A stretch of 64,000 bases of DNA, from assembly GCA_949031345.1 (NCBI GenBank), contig CARNVA010000002.1, positions 1 to 64,000 of the forward strand. Direction: 5' to 3'. This document shows, piece by piece, positions 8,116 through 16,760 of this stretch; within the stretch, counting starts at the first letter, position 1, and each line of letters opens with the position of its first letter. Below the pieces are notes generated by a model, which ran no database searches, was not told where the DNA came from, and saw nothing but the letters and a program-made list of their open reading frames with translations. The DNA is from an uncultured Eubacteriales bacterium (GTDB taxonomy: Bacteria > Bacillota > Clostridia > Christensenellales > UBA1242). A program made the translations under genes and the position numbers.

Positions 8116-8544
8116 ATGAAATTGAAAGCAAGGACAAAGGCGACAAAAAATATTAAGAGTGGGGGAAATACAAAACTTATTGGGCTTATTGCTAAAGGCA
8201 CTTTAATTGCACTTTGTATTTCACTTACTTTAGTTTTGGTATTTGCTTTTTTACTTAAATTTACAAATCTTCCAGACAGCACTATAAGCCCAATCAATAT
8301 GGTGATTAAAGGGATAAGTATCTTCATTGGTGTATTTGTAAGTTTGAAAAAATCTAAAGAATTGGGACTGGTGAGCGGACTTATTATCGGATTGCTATAT
8401 ACAATCTTGGCATTTTTGGTATTTTCAATTTTAAGCAGAACATTCTCTGTTGATATCACACTTTTAACTGATATTGTGTTTGGTGCTATAATCGGAGCTA
8501 TCTGCGGTATAATTTGTGTAAATATCAAAAAAAGTGCTAATTAA
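8116..8544 (+). CDS. TIGR04086/YrzE-type small membrane protein
   Basis: 142-residue integral membrane protein with about four hydrophobic segments (residues roughly 21-47, 60-78, 84-107 and 117-136) and a basic N-terminus. Size, topology and location between yajC and secD match the TIGR04086 (YrzE-like) family, whose function is unknown. AAAAGGAG lies upstream of the ATG. In many clostridia this gene is followed by a six-cysteine peptide gene before secD; no such peptide is visible in the 120-bp gap here. Confidence 0.7.
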   Translation: MKLKARTKATKNIKSGGNTKLIGLIAKGTLIALCISLTLVLVFAFLLKFTNLPDSTISPINMVIKGISIFIGVFVSLKKSKELGLVSGLIIGLLYTILAFLVFSILSRTFSVDITLLTDIVFGAIIGAICGIICVNIKKSAN

Positions 8545-8556
8545 ACATAAAATTAT

Positions 8557-8585
8557 TTGACAATGTCCTTTTAATTCTTTATAAT
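8557..8585 (+). promoter_or_regulatory. Consensus promoter for secD-secF
   Basis: TTGACA (8557-8562) and TATAAT (8580-8585), 17-nt spacer. The transcript would have a leader of about 75-100 nt, depending on the secD start. Confidence 0.9.
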
Positions 8586-8667
8586 AAACTAGTAATGCAA
8601 AAATACATTTCTTTTTTGCAAGAAAGTGTTTGATTTTCTTGGATTTTTAAGAAAACTAAACTGAATA

Positions 8668-10152
8668 ATGTTATATTGGAGTTTAAAGAACAAAATGTTA
8701 AAAAGACACGCAATTGTAAACTTTATTTTTCTTACAATAATCGCAATATTGGGCATACTATTATGTGTATGTCCTTTTAGCGTACCTTACACATCAAAAA
8801 ATTATAATGGTTTCATCAATGCAATCAACAAGGGGGTTGATTTGAATGGTGGTGTTTCTGCCATTTATAATTGCACTTTGGCAGAGGGAAAAGATGGGGA
8901 CTTAACTGACGCCATTGACAACTCTCTTTCAAAACTCAATGATGCTTTTTCAAGTGAAAGATTTTCAGAACTTTACATTGAAAGACAGGGTGGAAACAAG
9001 ATATATTTACTTGCTTCAAGTGACGCTTATGAAATGAACAAAGCTTTCTATTATGTTGAGAATGGAAAAGGCTTATCTTTCACTGCTGCACAAGTTTCTG
9101 ACACTCTTACACCTGAGGTATATGTAAATTCAAGTGATTTAAAGTCAGTTAAAGCAGATTATGACTATGAGTCAAGCGCTTATGGAATTACTATCACATT
9201 CACAAGCAAAGGTTATGAAAAACTTAAAAATTTAAAAAAGGTTGCTTCAGAAACAACAAACAGCACAGTTTATGCCTATCTTGGAGAGATGACAGGCAAA
9301 AATCTTTTGGCTGAAATAAAGACAAGCAGTATTAAAAATGATACTATATTCATCACCGCTTCTTCAAATGGAAGTTATAAAACAACTACAGCTGAAGAGG
9401 TGAGAGAGCTTGCTTACAGCATTACAGGTGGAATGCTTGATGTTAAGCTTAATCTTATTGAAGTAAGCACTATAAGTGCCGTTCTTGGTAAAAATACAAA
9501 CCTTTATATCGGAATTTGTCTCGTTATTACAGCAATTTTAGTCCTTGCATTCTTGTGCTTTAGATATGGCGAGCTTGGACTTGTAGGTGGACTTGCTTTA
9601 TCTTGGTATGCAGTGCTTTTTGCCTTCTTAATGCAGGCAATTCCATTTATTACAATGAATTTGGCAGGCGTAATTGGCACTGTTGTTGCATTTCTTTTTG
9701 CAAGTTTTGCTGTTTCATTCGTTTTCGAAAAAATCAAAGAAGAATATGCAATAGGAAAGAAAATTCATCTTTCATGCAAAGGTGGATTTAAAAAGGCATT
9801 ATGGCCAATTGTAGACTCTCACGCTGTTGTAGGACTTATTGCACTGTTTATATGGGTGATTGCACCTGCTTCTATGAAATGCTTTGGTATAACACTTATC
9901 ATAGGTGACCTTCTTTCATTGTTCACTTCTCTTGCACTGCTTAGAGGGTTTGTAAAGAATTATCTTTCTATAAACAGCACAAAGCCAAAGAGACTTCGTC
10001 TTTATAGAGATGCAAACATTAAAGAAATCAGAGAAGAGGTTGTTTTAGCCACAGCTGAAGGCAATATGACTTCAGAAACAAAAACTGAGGTTGAAATTAT
10101 ATCTGAAGGGGAAGAAAACTTACCTGTAAAAGAGGAGGTAAGCAATGACTAA
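8668..10152 (+). CDS. secD: Protein translocase subunit SecD
   Basis: 494-residue RND-type membrane protein that uses the proton gradient to assist late steps of Sec export. It has an N-terminal transmembrane helix, the SecD signature GVDLNGGVSAIY (consensus GLDLxGG), a periplasmic-type domain and five C-terminal transmembrane helices from about residue 275. The C-terminal 55 residues are a charged cytoplasmic tail. Two starts are possible: ATG 8668, or ATG 8695 (the GGAG at 8678 is 13 nt before it); neither has an ideal ribosome binding site. It overlaps secF by 8 nt. Confidence 0.95.
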   Translation: MLYWSLKNKMLKRHAIVNFIFLTIIAILGILLCVCPFSVPYTSKNYNGFINAINKGVDLNGGVSAIYNCTLAEGKDGDLTDAIDNSLSKLNDAFSSERFSELYIERQGGNKIYLLASSDAYEMNKAFYYVENGKGLSFTAAQVSDTLTPEVYVNSSDLKSVKADYDYESSAYGITITFTSKGYEKLKNLKKVASETTNSTVYAYLGEMTGKNLLAEIKTSSIKNDTIFITASSNGSYKTTTAEEVRELAYSITGGMLDVKLNLIEVSTISAVLGKNTNLYIGICLVITAILVLAFLCFRYGELGLVGGLALSWYAVLFAFLMQAIPFITMNLAGVIGTVVAFLFASFAVSFVFEKIKEEYAIGKKIHLSCKGGFKKALWPIVDSHAVVGLIALFIWVIAPASMKCFGITLIIGDLLSLFTSLALLRGFVKNYLSINSTKPKRLRLYRDANIKEIREEVVLATAEGNMTSETKTEVEIISEGEENLPVKEEVSND

Positions 10153-11182
10153 CAATAAACTTTCATTTGAACAAAAACTTGAAAAGAAAGCGGCTGGCTG
10201 CAAAATGCAAATAAGCAAAAACTTTCTTTATTACATGATTGCGCCACTTGCTATATTACTTATTGCTATCGTTTTAATTTGCACAGTAGGCTTTAATCTT
10301 GGCGCAGATTTCACTGGAGGAAGCACTTTTAAGCTTTATGTGAATAATAATGGCATTCTTGAAAACGCCGCTCAATATGATTTAAATGATAAAGAAGATT
10401 ATGATGAAGTGCATGAAAAAATTAAAACTATTTTAGATAAAAATGGAATTAAAATCGTTTCATATCGCACATCAAGTATGGACATTGCAGATTTTAAACT
10501 TTTAAATGGCCAAGCGGTTGAGGTTGTTTATAGAAATAAATCAACAGCTGAAGAAATTGAAAATGAAAATAATTCAATTCGCGGTCAACTTTTGACAGAA
10601 TTTAATTATGGTGAATATGAAAACGCTATATCAACAATAGATGCAAGAGTAGGGCATGAAGCCTTCAATTATTCTATGGAAATTATGGCGGCAATCTTAG
10701 TTGGGCTTGCTTTAGTAATTATTTATATGCTTTTAAGAAAATATCGTGGAGCAACCATAATGATGATTATGCAAACAGCCTTGGATATTCTTCTTGTGCT
10801 TGCAATGCTTTTAATTTGCAGACCAGTAATAAATTTAAGCATTGGAATTGCATTCTTGACTGCCTTTGTGCTTTCAGTATTAAATGCTTTTGCCTTCTTA
10901 AATAAGACTAAAACTGGCTTTAAAACTGGCAAATTTGAAAACATGAAAAACAATGAAATCGCAGACCTTACTGTAAAAGAATTGTTTGTAAAGCGCACTT
11001 TGATGTATGTACTATTTGCAATAATTACAATCTTCTTCGTTGCATTAGCTGTGACTGGAGTAAGAGAGATTGCATTGTCAATCTTAATAGTGCTTGCAGT
11101 GACATTCTATACTTCAAATTTCGTTATGCCTGCACTTTGGTCAACTGTTTTCAAACAAAAAAAATTGGATAAAAGACCTTAA
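10145..11182 (+). CDS. secF: Protein translocase subunit SecF
   Basis: 345-residue partner of SecD. It has an N-terminal helix, the SecF signature NLGADFTGGSTF, a small extracytoplasmic domain and five more transmembrane helices. The start ATG lies inside the secD stop region, with AGGAGG just upstream, so translation is coupled. A terminator follows directly. No fusion with SecD: the two-gene form is kept. Confidence 0.95.
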   Translation: MTNNKLSFEQKLEKKAAGCKMQISKNFLYYMIAPLAILLIAIVLICTVGFNLGADFTGGSTFKLYVNNNGILENAAQYDLNDKEDYDEVHEKIKTILDKNGIKIVSYRTSSMDIADFKLLNGQAVEVVYRNKSTAEEIENENNSIRGQLLTEFNYGEYENAISTIDARVGHEAFNYSMEIMAAILVGLALVIIYMLLRKYRGATIMMIMQTALDILLVLAMLLICRPVINLSIGIAFLTAFVLSVLNAFAFLNKTKTGFKTGKFENMKNNEIADLTVKELFVKRTLMYVLFAIITIFFVALAVTGVREIALSILIVLAVTFYTSNFVMPALWSTVFKQKKLDKRP

Positions 11183-11188
11183 ATATAA

Positions 11189-11214
11189 GCGTCACACAAT
11201 GTGTGGCGTTTTTT
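11189..11214 (+). terminator. Intrinsic terminator after secF
   Basis: CGTCACAC (11190-11197) pairs with GTGTGGCG (11201-11208), 3-nt loop, then a T run. Confidence 0.88.
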
Positions 11215-11313
11215 ATTGTTGAAATAAATATTTTGATTGTAAATAAAAGTGTTTTTATAAAAATAAATTATAATTTATTTATAAATATTTGAATTAAAAA
11301 TAAGTAAAAATGC

Positions 11314-11342
11314 TTGACAATAATAATGAAATTTGATATACT
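11314..11342 (+). promoter_or_regulatory. Promoter for rpsB-tsf
   Basis: TTGACA (11314-11319) and TATACT (11337-11342), 17-nt spacer. It predicts a leader of about 165 nt before rpsB. Confidence 0.88.
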
Positions 11343-11348
11343 CGCTAA

Positions 11349-11514
11349 GTCATTGGACAATAAGCACTTTATGTATATTCAGTTGCAGTTGCCTAAAATA
11401 TCTTGACTGGTCGCAAAAGCAAAATTTGGTCAAGATTAAAAGATTTATCTTGAGGTCGCAATTTGGAGCTAGAAAACATAAAGGAAGGACAAAAACAAAA
11501 GGAGGAAAATATTT
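11349..11514 (+). ncRNA. Structured 5' leader of rpsB, candidate autoregulatory RNA
   Basis: The leader contains ATCTTGAC (11400-11407), its exact complement GTCAAGAT (11429-11436), and a second ATCTTGA (11447-11453) that can also pair with 11430-11436. Both ATCTTGA copies are followed by GGTCGCAA (11409-11416 and 11454-11461). One central strand can therefore pair either upstream or downstream, the usual shape of a switch. No T-run terminator lies before rpsB, so control would act at translation or by protein (S2) binding. Ribosomal protein S2 autoregulation through rpsB leaders is known in other bacteria; whether this RNA belongs to such a class is not established. Confidence 0.55.
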
Positions 11515-12414
11515 ATGTCAGTTATTTCAATGAAACAACTACTTGAAGCTGGTGTTCACTTTGGTCACCAGACTAGAAAGTGGAACCCTAAGATGAAAAA
11601 ATTCATCTTTACTGCAAGAAATGATATTCATATCATAAATCTTGAAAAAACTTCTGAGCAGGTGGATAAAGCATACTCATTTGTAAGAGATGTTGCTGCT
11701 TCTGGAAAGAAAATTCTTTTCGTAGGAACAAAAAAACAAGCTCAAGAAGCTGTTAAGGAAGAAGCTGAAAGATGCGGAATGTATTTTATCAATACTCGCT
11801 GGCTTGGCGGCTGCCTTACAAACTTTAAGACTATTAAATCAAGAATAGAAAGACTTAATAGACTCAATCAAATGGAAAAGGTTGGAGAATTTGACCTTTT
11901 ACCTAAGAAAGAAGTTACTCTTTTGAAAGCTGAAAGAGACAAACTTGAGAAAAACCTTGGTGGAATTAAAGAAATGAGAGAACTCCCAGGTGCTGTTGTA
12001 GTCGTTGACCCTAATTGCGAACACATTTGCGTAAACGAATGCAAACTTCTTGACATTCCAGTTGTTGGACTTGTTGACACAAACGGTAATCCAGATGGCG
12101 TGAGCTATGTTATCCCTGGAAATGATGATGCTATCCGTTCAGTAAAACTCATCATTGCTGCACTTGCAGATGCTGTAATTGAAGCTAAAGAAGGTGTTTC
12201 AATGCAGAAAGAAGAGAGCGAAGAAGAGGATATCGATCTTGAAAAAGCTCTTACTGAAATCAAACCAAATATCGAAATCGCAGAAGGCGTTGAAGAGCGT
12301 CAAAAGAAAACAGCTAAGAAAAGACCTTTAAAGAAAAAGGTTGAGCCTAAGAAAAAAGGCGAGGCTGAAGCTCAAGAGAAAAACGAAACTAAATCTGAAA
12401 GTGAAGGAGAGTAA
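11515..12414 (+). CDS. rpsB: 30S ribosomal protein S2 with C-terminal extension
   Basis: 299-residue S2 of the small ribosomal subunit. The conserved core runs from [22 protein letters not shown] to about residue 230 (DAVIEAKEG). Beyond it is an unusual tail of about 65 residues, first acidic ([14 protein letters not shown]), then strongly basic ([19 protein letters not shown]) and again acidic; typical S2 proteins end near residue 235-260. AGGAGG precedes the ATG. It is co-transcribed with tsf, 2 nt downstream. Confidence 0.97.
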   Translation: MSVISMKQLLEAGVHFGHQTRKWNPKMKKFIFTARNDIHIINLEKTSEQVDKAYSFVRDVAASGKKILFVGTKKQAQEAVKEEAERCGMYFINTRWLGGCLTNFKTIKSRIERLNRLNQMEKVGEFDLLPKKEVTLLKAERDKLEKNLGGIKEMRELPGAVVVVDPNCEHICVNECKLLDIPVVGLVDTNGNPDGVSYVIPGNDDAIRSVKLIIAALADAVIEAKEGVSMQKEESEEEDIDLEKALTEIKPNIEIAEGVEERQKKTAKKRPLKKKVEPKKKGEAEAQEKNETKSESEGE

Positions 12415-12416
12415 TT

Positions 12417-13070
12417 ATGAATTTTACAGCTAAAGATGTTGCCGAACTCAGAGCAAAAACAAACGCTGGTATGATGGATTGCAAAAAAGCTCTTGTAGAA
12501 TGCGACGGAGATTTTGATAAGGCTATTACATGGCTTAGAGAAAAAGGAATTGCTGCTGCAAGCAAAAAGCAATCAAGAATTGCTTCAGAAGGTATTGTAA
12601 CTTCTTATATTCACATGGGCGGAAAGATTGGCGTTCTTGTAGAAATCAACTGCGAAACAGACTTTGTTGCCAAGACTGATGCATTCCAAGAAATTGGACA
12701 TGATGTGGCTCTTCAAATTGCTGCTGCTGCTCCAAAATATGTAAATATTGAAGAAGTGCCTGCAGAAGAACTTGAAAAAGAGAAAGATATTCTCAAAAAT
12801 CAAGCTCTTAATGAAGGAAAACCGGCTGCAATCGTTGACAAAATGGTTGAAGGAAGAGTTAAAAAATTCTATCAAGAAGTTTGTCTTCTTGAACAATCTT
12901 TTGTAAAAGACCCAAATCTTACAATTAAAGATTATATCAATGAAAAAATTCTTCAAATTGGAGAAAAAATTTCAATCAGAAGATTTGCTAGATTTGAGAT
13001 GGGTGAAGGCTTGGAAAAACGCCAAGACAACCTTGCAGAAGAAGTTGAAAAACAAATGAAAGGAAACTAA
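12417..13070 (+). CDS. tsf: Translation elongation factor Ts
   Basis: 217-residue nucleotide exchange factor for EF-Tu. It has the N-terminal UBA-like domain with the signature [16 protein letters not shown] and the core motif [15 protein letters not shown]. It is the short form of the family, comparable to other compact EF-Ts proteins. GGAGAG lies before the ATG, in the rpsB-tsf operon, closed by a terminator. The usual next gene, pyrH, is not here. Confidence 0.97.
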   Translation: MNFTAKDVAELRAKTNAGMMDCKKALVECDGDFDKAITWLREKGIAAASKKQSRIASEGIVTSYIHMGGKIGVLVEINCETDFVAKTDAFQEIGHDVALQIAAAAPKYVNIEEVPAEELEKEKDILKNQALNEGKPAAIVDKMVEGRVKKFYQEVCLLEQSFVKDPNLTIKDYINEKILQIGEKISIRRFARFEMGEGLEKRQDNLAEEVEKQMKGN

Positions 13071-13073
13071 ATT

Positions 13074-13101
13074 AAAGGTGCTGATTTAAGCACCTTTTTT
13101 A
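13074..13101 (+). terminator. Intrinsic terminator after tsf
   Basis: AAAGGTGCT (13074-13082) pairs with AGCACCTTT (13089-13097), 6-nt loop, then a T run. Confidence 0.9.
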
Positions 13102-13154
13102 TTTAAAATATTTTACTAAACAATTATTCTACTTTTGTGCCATTTTTTAATTCT

Positions 13155-13183
13155 TTGGCATAATTTTATATATACCTTATAAA
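13155..13183 (+). promoter_or_regulatory. Upstream promoter candidate for frr
   Basis: TTGGCA (13155-13160) and TATAAA (13178-13183), 17-nt spacer. Confidence 0.55.
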
Positions 13184-13188
13184 AACAT

Positions 13189-13217
13189 TTGCAAAAAAAA
13201 GTAATTTATAGTAAAAT
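13189..13217 (+). promoter_or_regulatory. Downstream promoter candidate for frr
   Basis: TTGCAA (13189-13194) and TAAAAT (13212-13217), 17-nt spacer. Predicted transcription would begin at the AAGGAG of frr, a very short leader. Confidence 0.6.
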
Positions 13218-13239
13218 ATCCTTAAGGAGATTTTTATTT

Positions 13240-13806
13240 ATGAACGAAATGGTTGAAGAGATTATTCTTACTTGTCAAGATGATATTAAAAAAGCAATAA
13301 ATCACCAATTAAGTGAATATTTGGTTGTCAGAGCTGGAAGAGCAAATCCGCATATCTTAGACAAAATCATGATAGATTATTATGGAGTGCCAACACCAAT
13401 AAAGAATATGGCAAGTATATCAGTGCCAGAAGCAAGAATTCTTGCAATTTCTGTTTGGGATCAAAGTCAAGTAAAAAACATAGTAAAAGCTATTGCAGCA
13501 GCTGACCTTGGTGTAAATCCAAACGAAGATGGAAAAACAATAAGACTTATTTTCCCTATGCTGACTGAAGAAAGACGCAAAGAAATTGTCAAAAACATTA
13601 AAAAGATTGCAGAAGAGACTAAGATAGTAGTCAGAAACGCAAGAAGAGATGCAATGGATATGATCAAAGACCTTGAAAAAGAAGGACAAATTTCTGAAGA
13701 TGAAAAAGCAAGATATGAAGATGATATTCAAAAACTTGTTGACGAAGGTTGTCAAGAAGTAGAAGAGAATTTCAAAGTTAAAGAAAAAGAGATTATGGAA
13801 GTATAA
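13240..13806 (+). CDS. frr: Ribosome recycling factor
   Basis: 188-residue factor that splits post-termination ribosomes together with EF-G. It has the family signatures VVRAGRANPHILDKIMIDYYG and LTEERRKEIVKNIKK. The start is the ATG at 13240 with AAGGAG (13224-13229) upstream; an in-frame start at 13189 would fall within the promoter. It has its own promoter pair rather than following pyrH, and leads the frr-uppS-cdsA unit. Confidence 0.96.
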   Translation: MNEMVEEIILTCQDDIKKAINHQLSEYLVVRAGRANPHILDKIMIDYYGVPTPIKNMASISVPEARILAISVWDQSQVKNIVKAIAAADLGVNPNEDGKTIRLIFPMLTEERRKEIVKNIKKIAEETKIVVRNARRDAMDMIKDLEKEGQISEDEKARYEDDIQKLVDEGCQEVEENFKVKEKEIMEV

Positions 13807-13836
13807 TCTTTGAGGCAGATTAAAAAAGGAAACATT

Positions 13837-14535
13837 ATGACTTATCAATTCAAAAAATTGCCAACACATATTGCAATAATCATGGACGGAAATGGCAGAT
13901 GGGCAACAAGAAGAGGCTTGCCAAGAAATGCCGGACATAAAGAAGGCGTGAAAGCCATCGAAAGAACGATTGATGCTTGTCTGAAATTTGGTATTAAATA
14001 TTGCACATTCTTTGCTTTCTCAACTGAAAATTGGAAGAGAAGCCAAAAAGAAATTGACGGTATTTTTGAGCTTTTAAGAGAATATATCAAAAATAATGAC
14101 AACATTTTTTTGAAAAAAAATATTAAACTTGACTATATTGGAGTGCTTGACCCATTTCCAGAAGACCTAAAAGAAGCACTTTTAGATATTAAAAGAAAAA
14201 CAGAAAATTCAGATAAGTTGACTGTAACATTTGCGCTTAACTATGGTGGCCGTGATGACCTTGTTCGAGCAGTAAATAAACTTATTGAAAATGGTTATAA
14301 TAAAATAACTGAAGGGCAGTTGCTTTCAAGCCTTGATACAAAAGACATTCCAGAGCCAGATTTTGTAATCAGAACAAGTGGCGAACAAAGAATATCAAAT
14401 TTTATGCTGTATCAAATGGCTTATAGTGAGCTTTATTTTCCAAAAGAATACTGGCCAAGTTTTAACGAAAAACATTTATTCAAGGCACTTAAAGTGTTTG
14501 AAAAAAGAAAAAGACGATTTGGGGGTGTAAGTTGA
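13837..14535 (+). CDS. uppS: Isoprenyl (undecaprenyl) diphosphate synthase
   Basis: 232-residue cis-prenyltransferase making the C55 lipid carrier for peptidoglycan and other envelope polymers. It has the catalytic Asp in HIAIIMDGNGRWA, the FAFSTENWKR motif and the C-terminal RTSGEQRISNFMLYQMAYSE signature. The ATG at 13837 is preceded by AAAGGA; the open frame extends up to 13810 but lacks a ribosome binding site there. It overlaps cdsA by 4 nt. Confidence 0.96.
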   Translation: MTYQFKKLPTHIAIIMDGNGRWATRRGLPRNAGHKEGVKAIERTIDACLKFGIKYCTFFAFSTENWKRSQKEIDGIFELLREYIKNNDNIFLKKNIKLDYIGVLDPFPEDLKEALLDIKRKTENSDKLTVTFALNYGGRDDLVRAVNKLIENGYNKITEGQLLSSLDTKDIPEPDFVIRTSGEQRISNFMLYQMAYSELYFPKEYWPSFNEKHLFKALKVFEKRKRRFGGVS

Positions 14536-15500
14536 AAACCAGACTACTTTCGTCAATTGCGTTTGTTTTAATTCTCGCAGTTGCGTTTGTTTTAAAATTT
14601 TATGTAAGCAATTATTTTTTTGATGTAATTATTCTTCTTATCGGTTTAATTGCAAGCTATGAAGTTTCAAGATTATTTTCAAAAATGGGAAGATATAACG
14701 ATAAAGTTATGTCAATGATTTTTCCATGTTCATTGATGCTTGTTTTACTTTTAGGTATTGCAAATGACGCAGAAATTGGAATTGCTTATACTTTTGTTAT
14801 AGCAGTTGCGCTTCTTTTGATTTGTGCGCTTATTACCTTTGTTTTTCCATTTATTACTTACAGAAAAACACAAACTGAAATTAAAGCAAGAAAGATTGCA
14901 AATACAAACGTTGCAAAATATGCGTTCAATAAAGCATTAAATACAACAATAATTTTCATTTATCCAGCTCTTTTGATTGGGTTTTTGACACTTATAAATC
15001 ACTTTGAAGATTTGACTATTTCATTTAGTGGACTAGCAGATAAAGGGGGATATATAGGCTTATTCGTGCTTTTATTCACATTCTTAGTCCCTATCTTTAC
15101 AGACACCTTTGCTTATCTTATGGGCGGCCTTTTCGGCGGCAAAAAACTTATTCCAAGTGTCAGCCCAAACAAAACTATTGCTGGAGCAATTGGCGGCTTT
15201 TTATGGTGCATTTTGCTTTCTGTGGCAACCTTCTTTATCTTCAACGCATTTCCTTACATGGCGGAATTACTTGCTTCAACTGGCATAACAGTTTGGAAAA
15301 TAGCCATTATCTCAGCTGTTGGTGCAATTGTTGGTCAAGTGGGAGACTTGTTTGAAAGTTATTTAAAAAGACAAGCTGGTGTTAAAGATTCAGGCAAAAT
15401 AATGCCAGGACATGGTGGAATGCTTGACAGATTTGACTCTCATGTATTTGTAGCTCCAATTATTTTCGTTGCTTTCTGTATAATTTTTGCTTTATTATAA
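14532..15500 (+). CDS. cdsA: Phosphatidate cytidylyltransferase (CDP-diglyceride synthase)
   Basis: 322-residue polytopic membrane enzyme that makes CDP-diacylglycerol for phospholipid synthesis. The C-terminal signature is complete: SYLKRQAGVKDSGKIMPGHGG followed by MLDRFD. Several transmembrane helices precede it. It starts at TTG 14532 within the uppS stop (TTGA overlap), with a GGGGGTG ribosome binding site. dxr, commonly next in Bacillota, is absent; rseP follows after a 111-bp gap. Confidence 0.95.
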   Translation: MKTRLLSSIAFVLILAVAFVLKFYVSNYFFDVIILLIGLIASYEVSRLFSKMGRYNDKVMSMIFPCSLMLVLLLGIANDAEIGIAYTFVIAVALLLICALITFVFPFITYRKTQTEIKARKIANTNVAKYAFNKALNTTIIFIYPALLIGFLTLINHFEDLTISFSGLADKGGYIGLFVLLFTFLVPIFTDTFAYLMGGLFGGKKLIPSVSPNKTIAGAIGGFLWCILLSVATFFIFNAFPYMAELLASTGITVWKIAIISAVGAIVGQVGDLFESYLKRQAGVKDSGKIMPGHGGMLDRFDSHVFVAPIIFVAFCIIFALL

Positions 15501-15549
15501 TATAGTATAAATTATAAATGATAAATTTAAATAATATTAAAAATTTATT

Positions 15550-15588
15550 GCAAAAATTGAATTTTTGCCTAAAAACTTAAGTTTTTAG
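15550..15588 (+). repeat. Two adjacent hairpins upstream of rseP
   Basis: First: GCAAAAAT/ATTTTTGC around a 3-nt TGA loop (15550-15568). Second: a perfect 20-nt palindrome at 15569-15588 centred on ACTTAAGT. They sit 13 nt before the rseP ribosome binding site region. They could be a weak terminator for cdsA, an mRNA processing site or an operator; no T run follows. Confidence 0.45.
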
Positions 15589-15611
15589 ATTTATAATTTA
15601 AGAGAGGTTTA

Positions 15612-16751
15612 ATGTATATTCTTTATCTTCTTTTGGCACTTGTAATACTCTTATTGATGGTTTTAGTACATGAATTTGGGCATTACACAATTGGAAGAAT
15701 GCTTGGTTTTAAAATAACAGAATTTTCAGTAGGGTTTGGTAAAGCCCTCTTTTCTCGTAAAAACAAAAGGGGAGAAATTATCTCACTTAGACTTTTTCCA
15801 CTTGGCGGATATTGCGCATTTGCAGGTGAAGAAGAAACTGACGAAAAAGATAAAGATGCTTTCACCAATCAAGCAGCATGGAAAAGAATTTTCGTTTTCT
15901 TAGCTGGCGTAATGTTTAATTTCGCATTTGCTGTTTTTACTTCATTCATTCTGCTTTGTACAGTAGGCTATGATATTCCACAGGTGCACAGCATAGTAGA
16001 TAAAAACAATATCATAAATGAATTTAAAATTGAAAACGCTTTGAGTGAGCCTTACAGTCCACTTGTTGAACAACAACTGAAACCTGGCGATGTCATAATT
16101 TCACTTAATGGAAAGAAGATTGATTTCGCTTATGGATCAAATTACAGCGATATAGTAAATGAACGAATAAATTTGCTTACAAAAGAAAATTTTGATGAAA
16201 TGGCTGTTATGGATGCAGTAGTAAAACGCGGCAACTCTTATGAAAACATTCAATTAAGCTTCTACAGGATTGAAGTGCAGGCTTTCGATGAAAATAATCA
16301 AGCAATTGAGGGAAAAACAAACTATACTTTTGTATGGAATATAAATGCTAAAGCCTATGTTCATACTGTAGGTGAAGCTTTACAGCGCGCCGTGCCTTTT
16401 GCAATCGGTCTGGCTTGGATTGTGCTAAAAAGTCTATGGCTTTTGATTACATTCCAATTACCTCTTTCTTCAATTGGAGGGCCAATTACAACTATTACTA
16501 CCATTGCGACATACACACAACAAAGTGCAACCAATTTGCTTCTTCTTATTCCGCTTATATCGGCAAATCTTGCCATATTCAACTTGCTGCCAATTCCAGC
16601 TCTTGATGGTGCTCATGTGCTGTTTACAACAATTGAAGCAATTCGCAGAAAGCCAATTAAGCGTGAAACTGAGAATATGATACACACTATTGGTTTGTTT
16701 ATACTTTTTGGTGCAGTAATTTTGATTGACATTCTTCATTTTCTGTTATAA
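15612..16751 (+). CDS. rseP: RseP-type site-2 protease (M50 intramembrane metalloprotease)
   Basis: 379-residue intramembrane zinc protease that releases membrane-bound regulators, such as anti-sigma factors. The catalytic HEFGH lies in the first transmembrane helix (residues about 19-23), a PDZ-like region is centred on LKPGDVIISLNGKKI, and the second metal motif is NLLPIPALDGAH. AGAGAGG precedes the ATG. In Bacillota the locus usually reads cdsA-dxr-rseP-(ispG)-proS-polC; here dxr and ispG are gone, proS has moved to 34 kb, and a shortened PolC-like gene follows 9 nt downstream. Confidence 0.95.
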   Translation: MYILYLLLALVILLLMVLVHEFGHYTIGRMLGFKITEFSVGFGKALFSRKNKRGEIISLRLFPLGGYCAFAGEEETDEKDKDAFTNQAAWKRIFVFLAGVMFNFAFAVFTSFILLCTVGYDIPQVHSIVDKNNIINEFKIENALSEPYSPLVEQQLKPGDVIISLNGKKIDFAYGSNYSDIVNERINLLTKENFDEMAVMDAVVKRGNSYENIQLSFYRIEVQAFDENNQAIEGKTNYTFVWNINAKAYVHTVGEALQRAVPFAIGLAWIVLKSLWLLITFQLPLSSIGGPITTITTIATYTQQSATNLLLLIPLISANLAIFNLLPIPALDGAHVLFTTIEAIRRKPIKRETENMIHTIGLFILFGAVILIDILHFLL

Positions 16752-16754
16752 AAT
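16726..16754 (+). promoter_or_regulatory. Promoter inside the 3' end of rseP, predicting a leaderless mRNA
   Basis: TTGACA (16726-16731) and TAAAAT (16749-16754) with a 17-nt spacer; the -10 box overlaps the rseP stop codon. Only 6 nt separate it from the ATG at 16761, so transcription would start at the start codon. No ribosome binding site is present. Confidence 0.7.
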
Positions 16755-16760
16755 TAAACA

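Noticed and set aside
8085..8528. 147-codon minus-strand ORF opposite the TIGR04086 gene
   Set aside because: It mirrors the plus-strand gene, has no ribosome binding site and an Ile/Ser/Pro composition typical of an antisense shadow.
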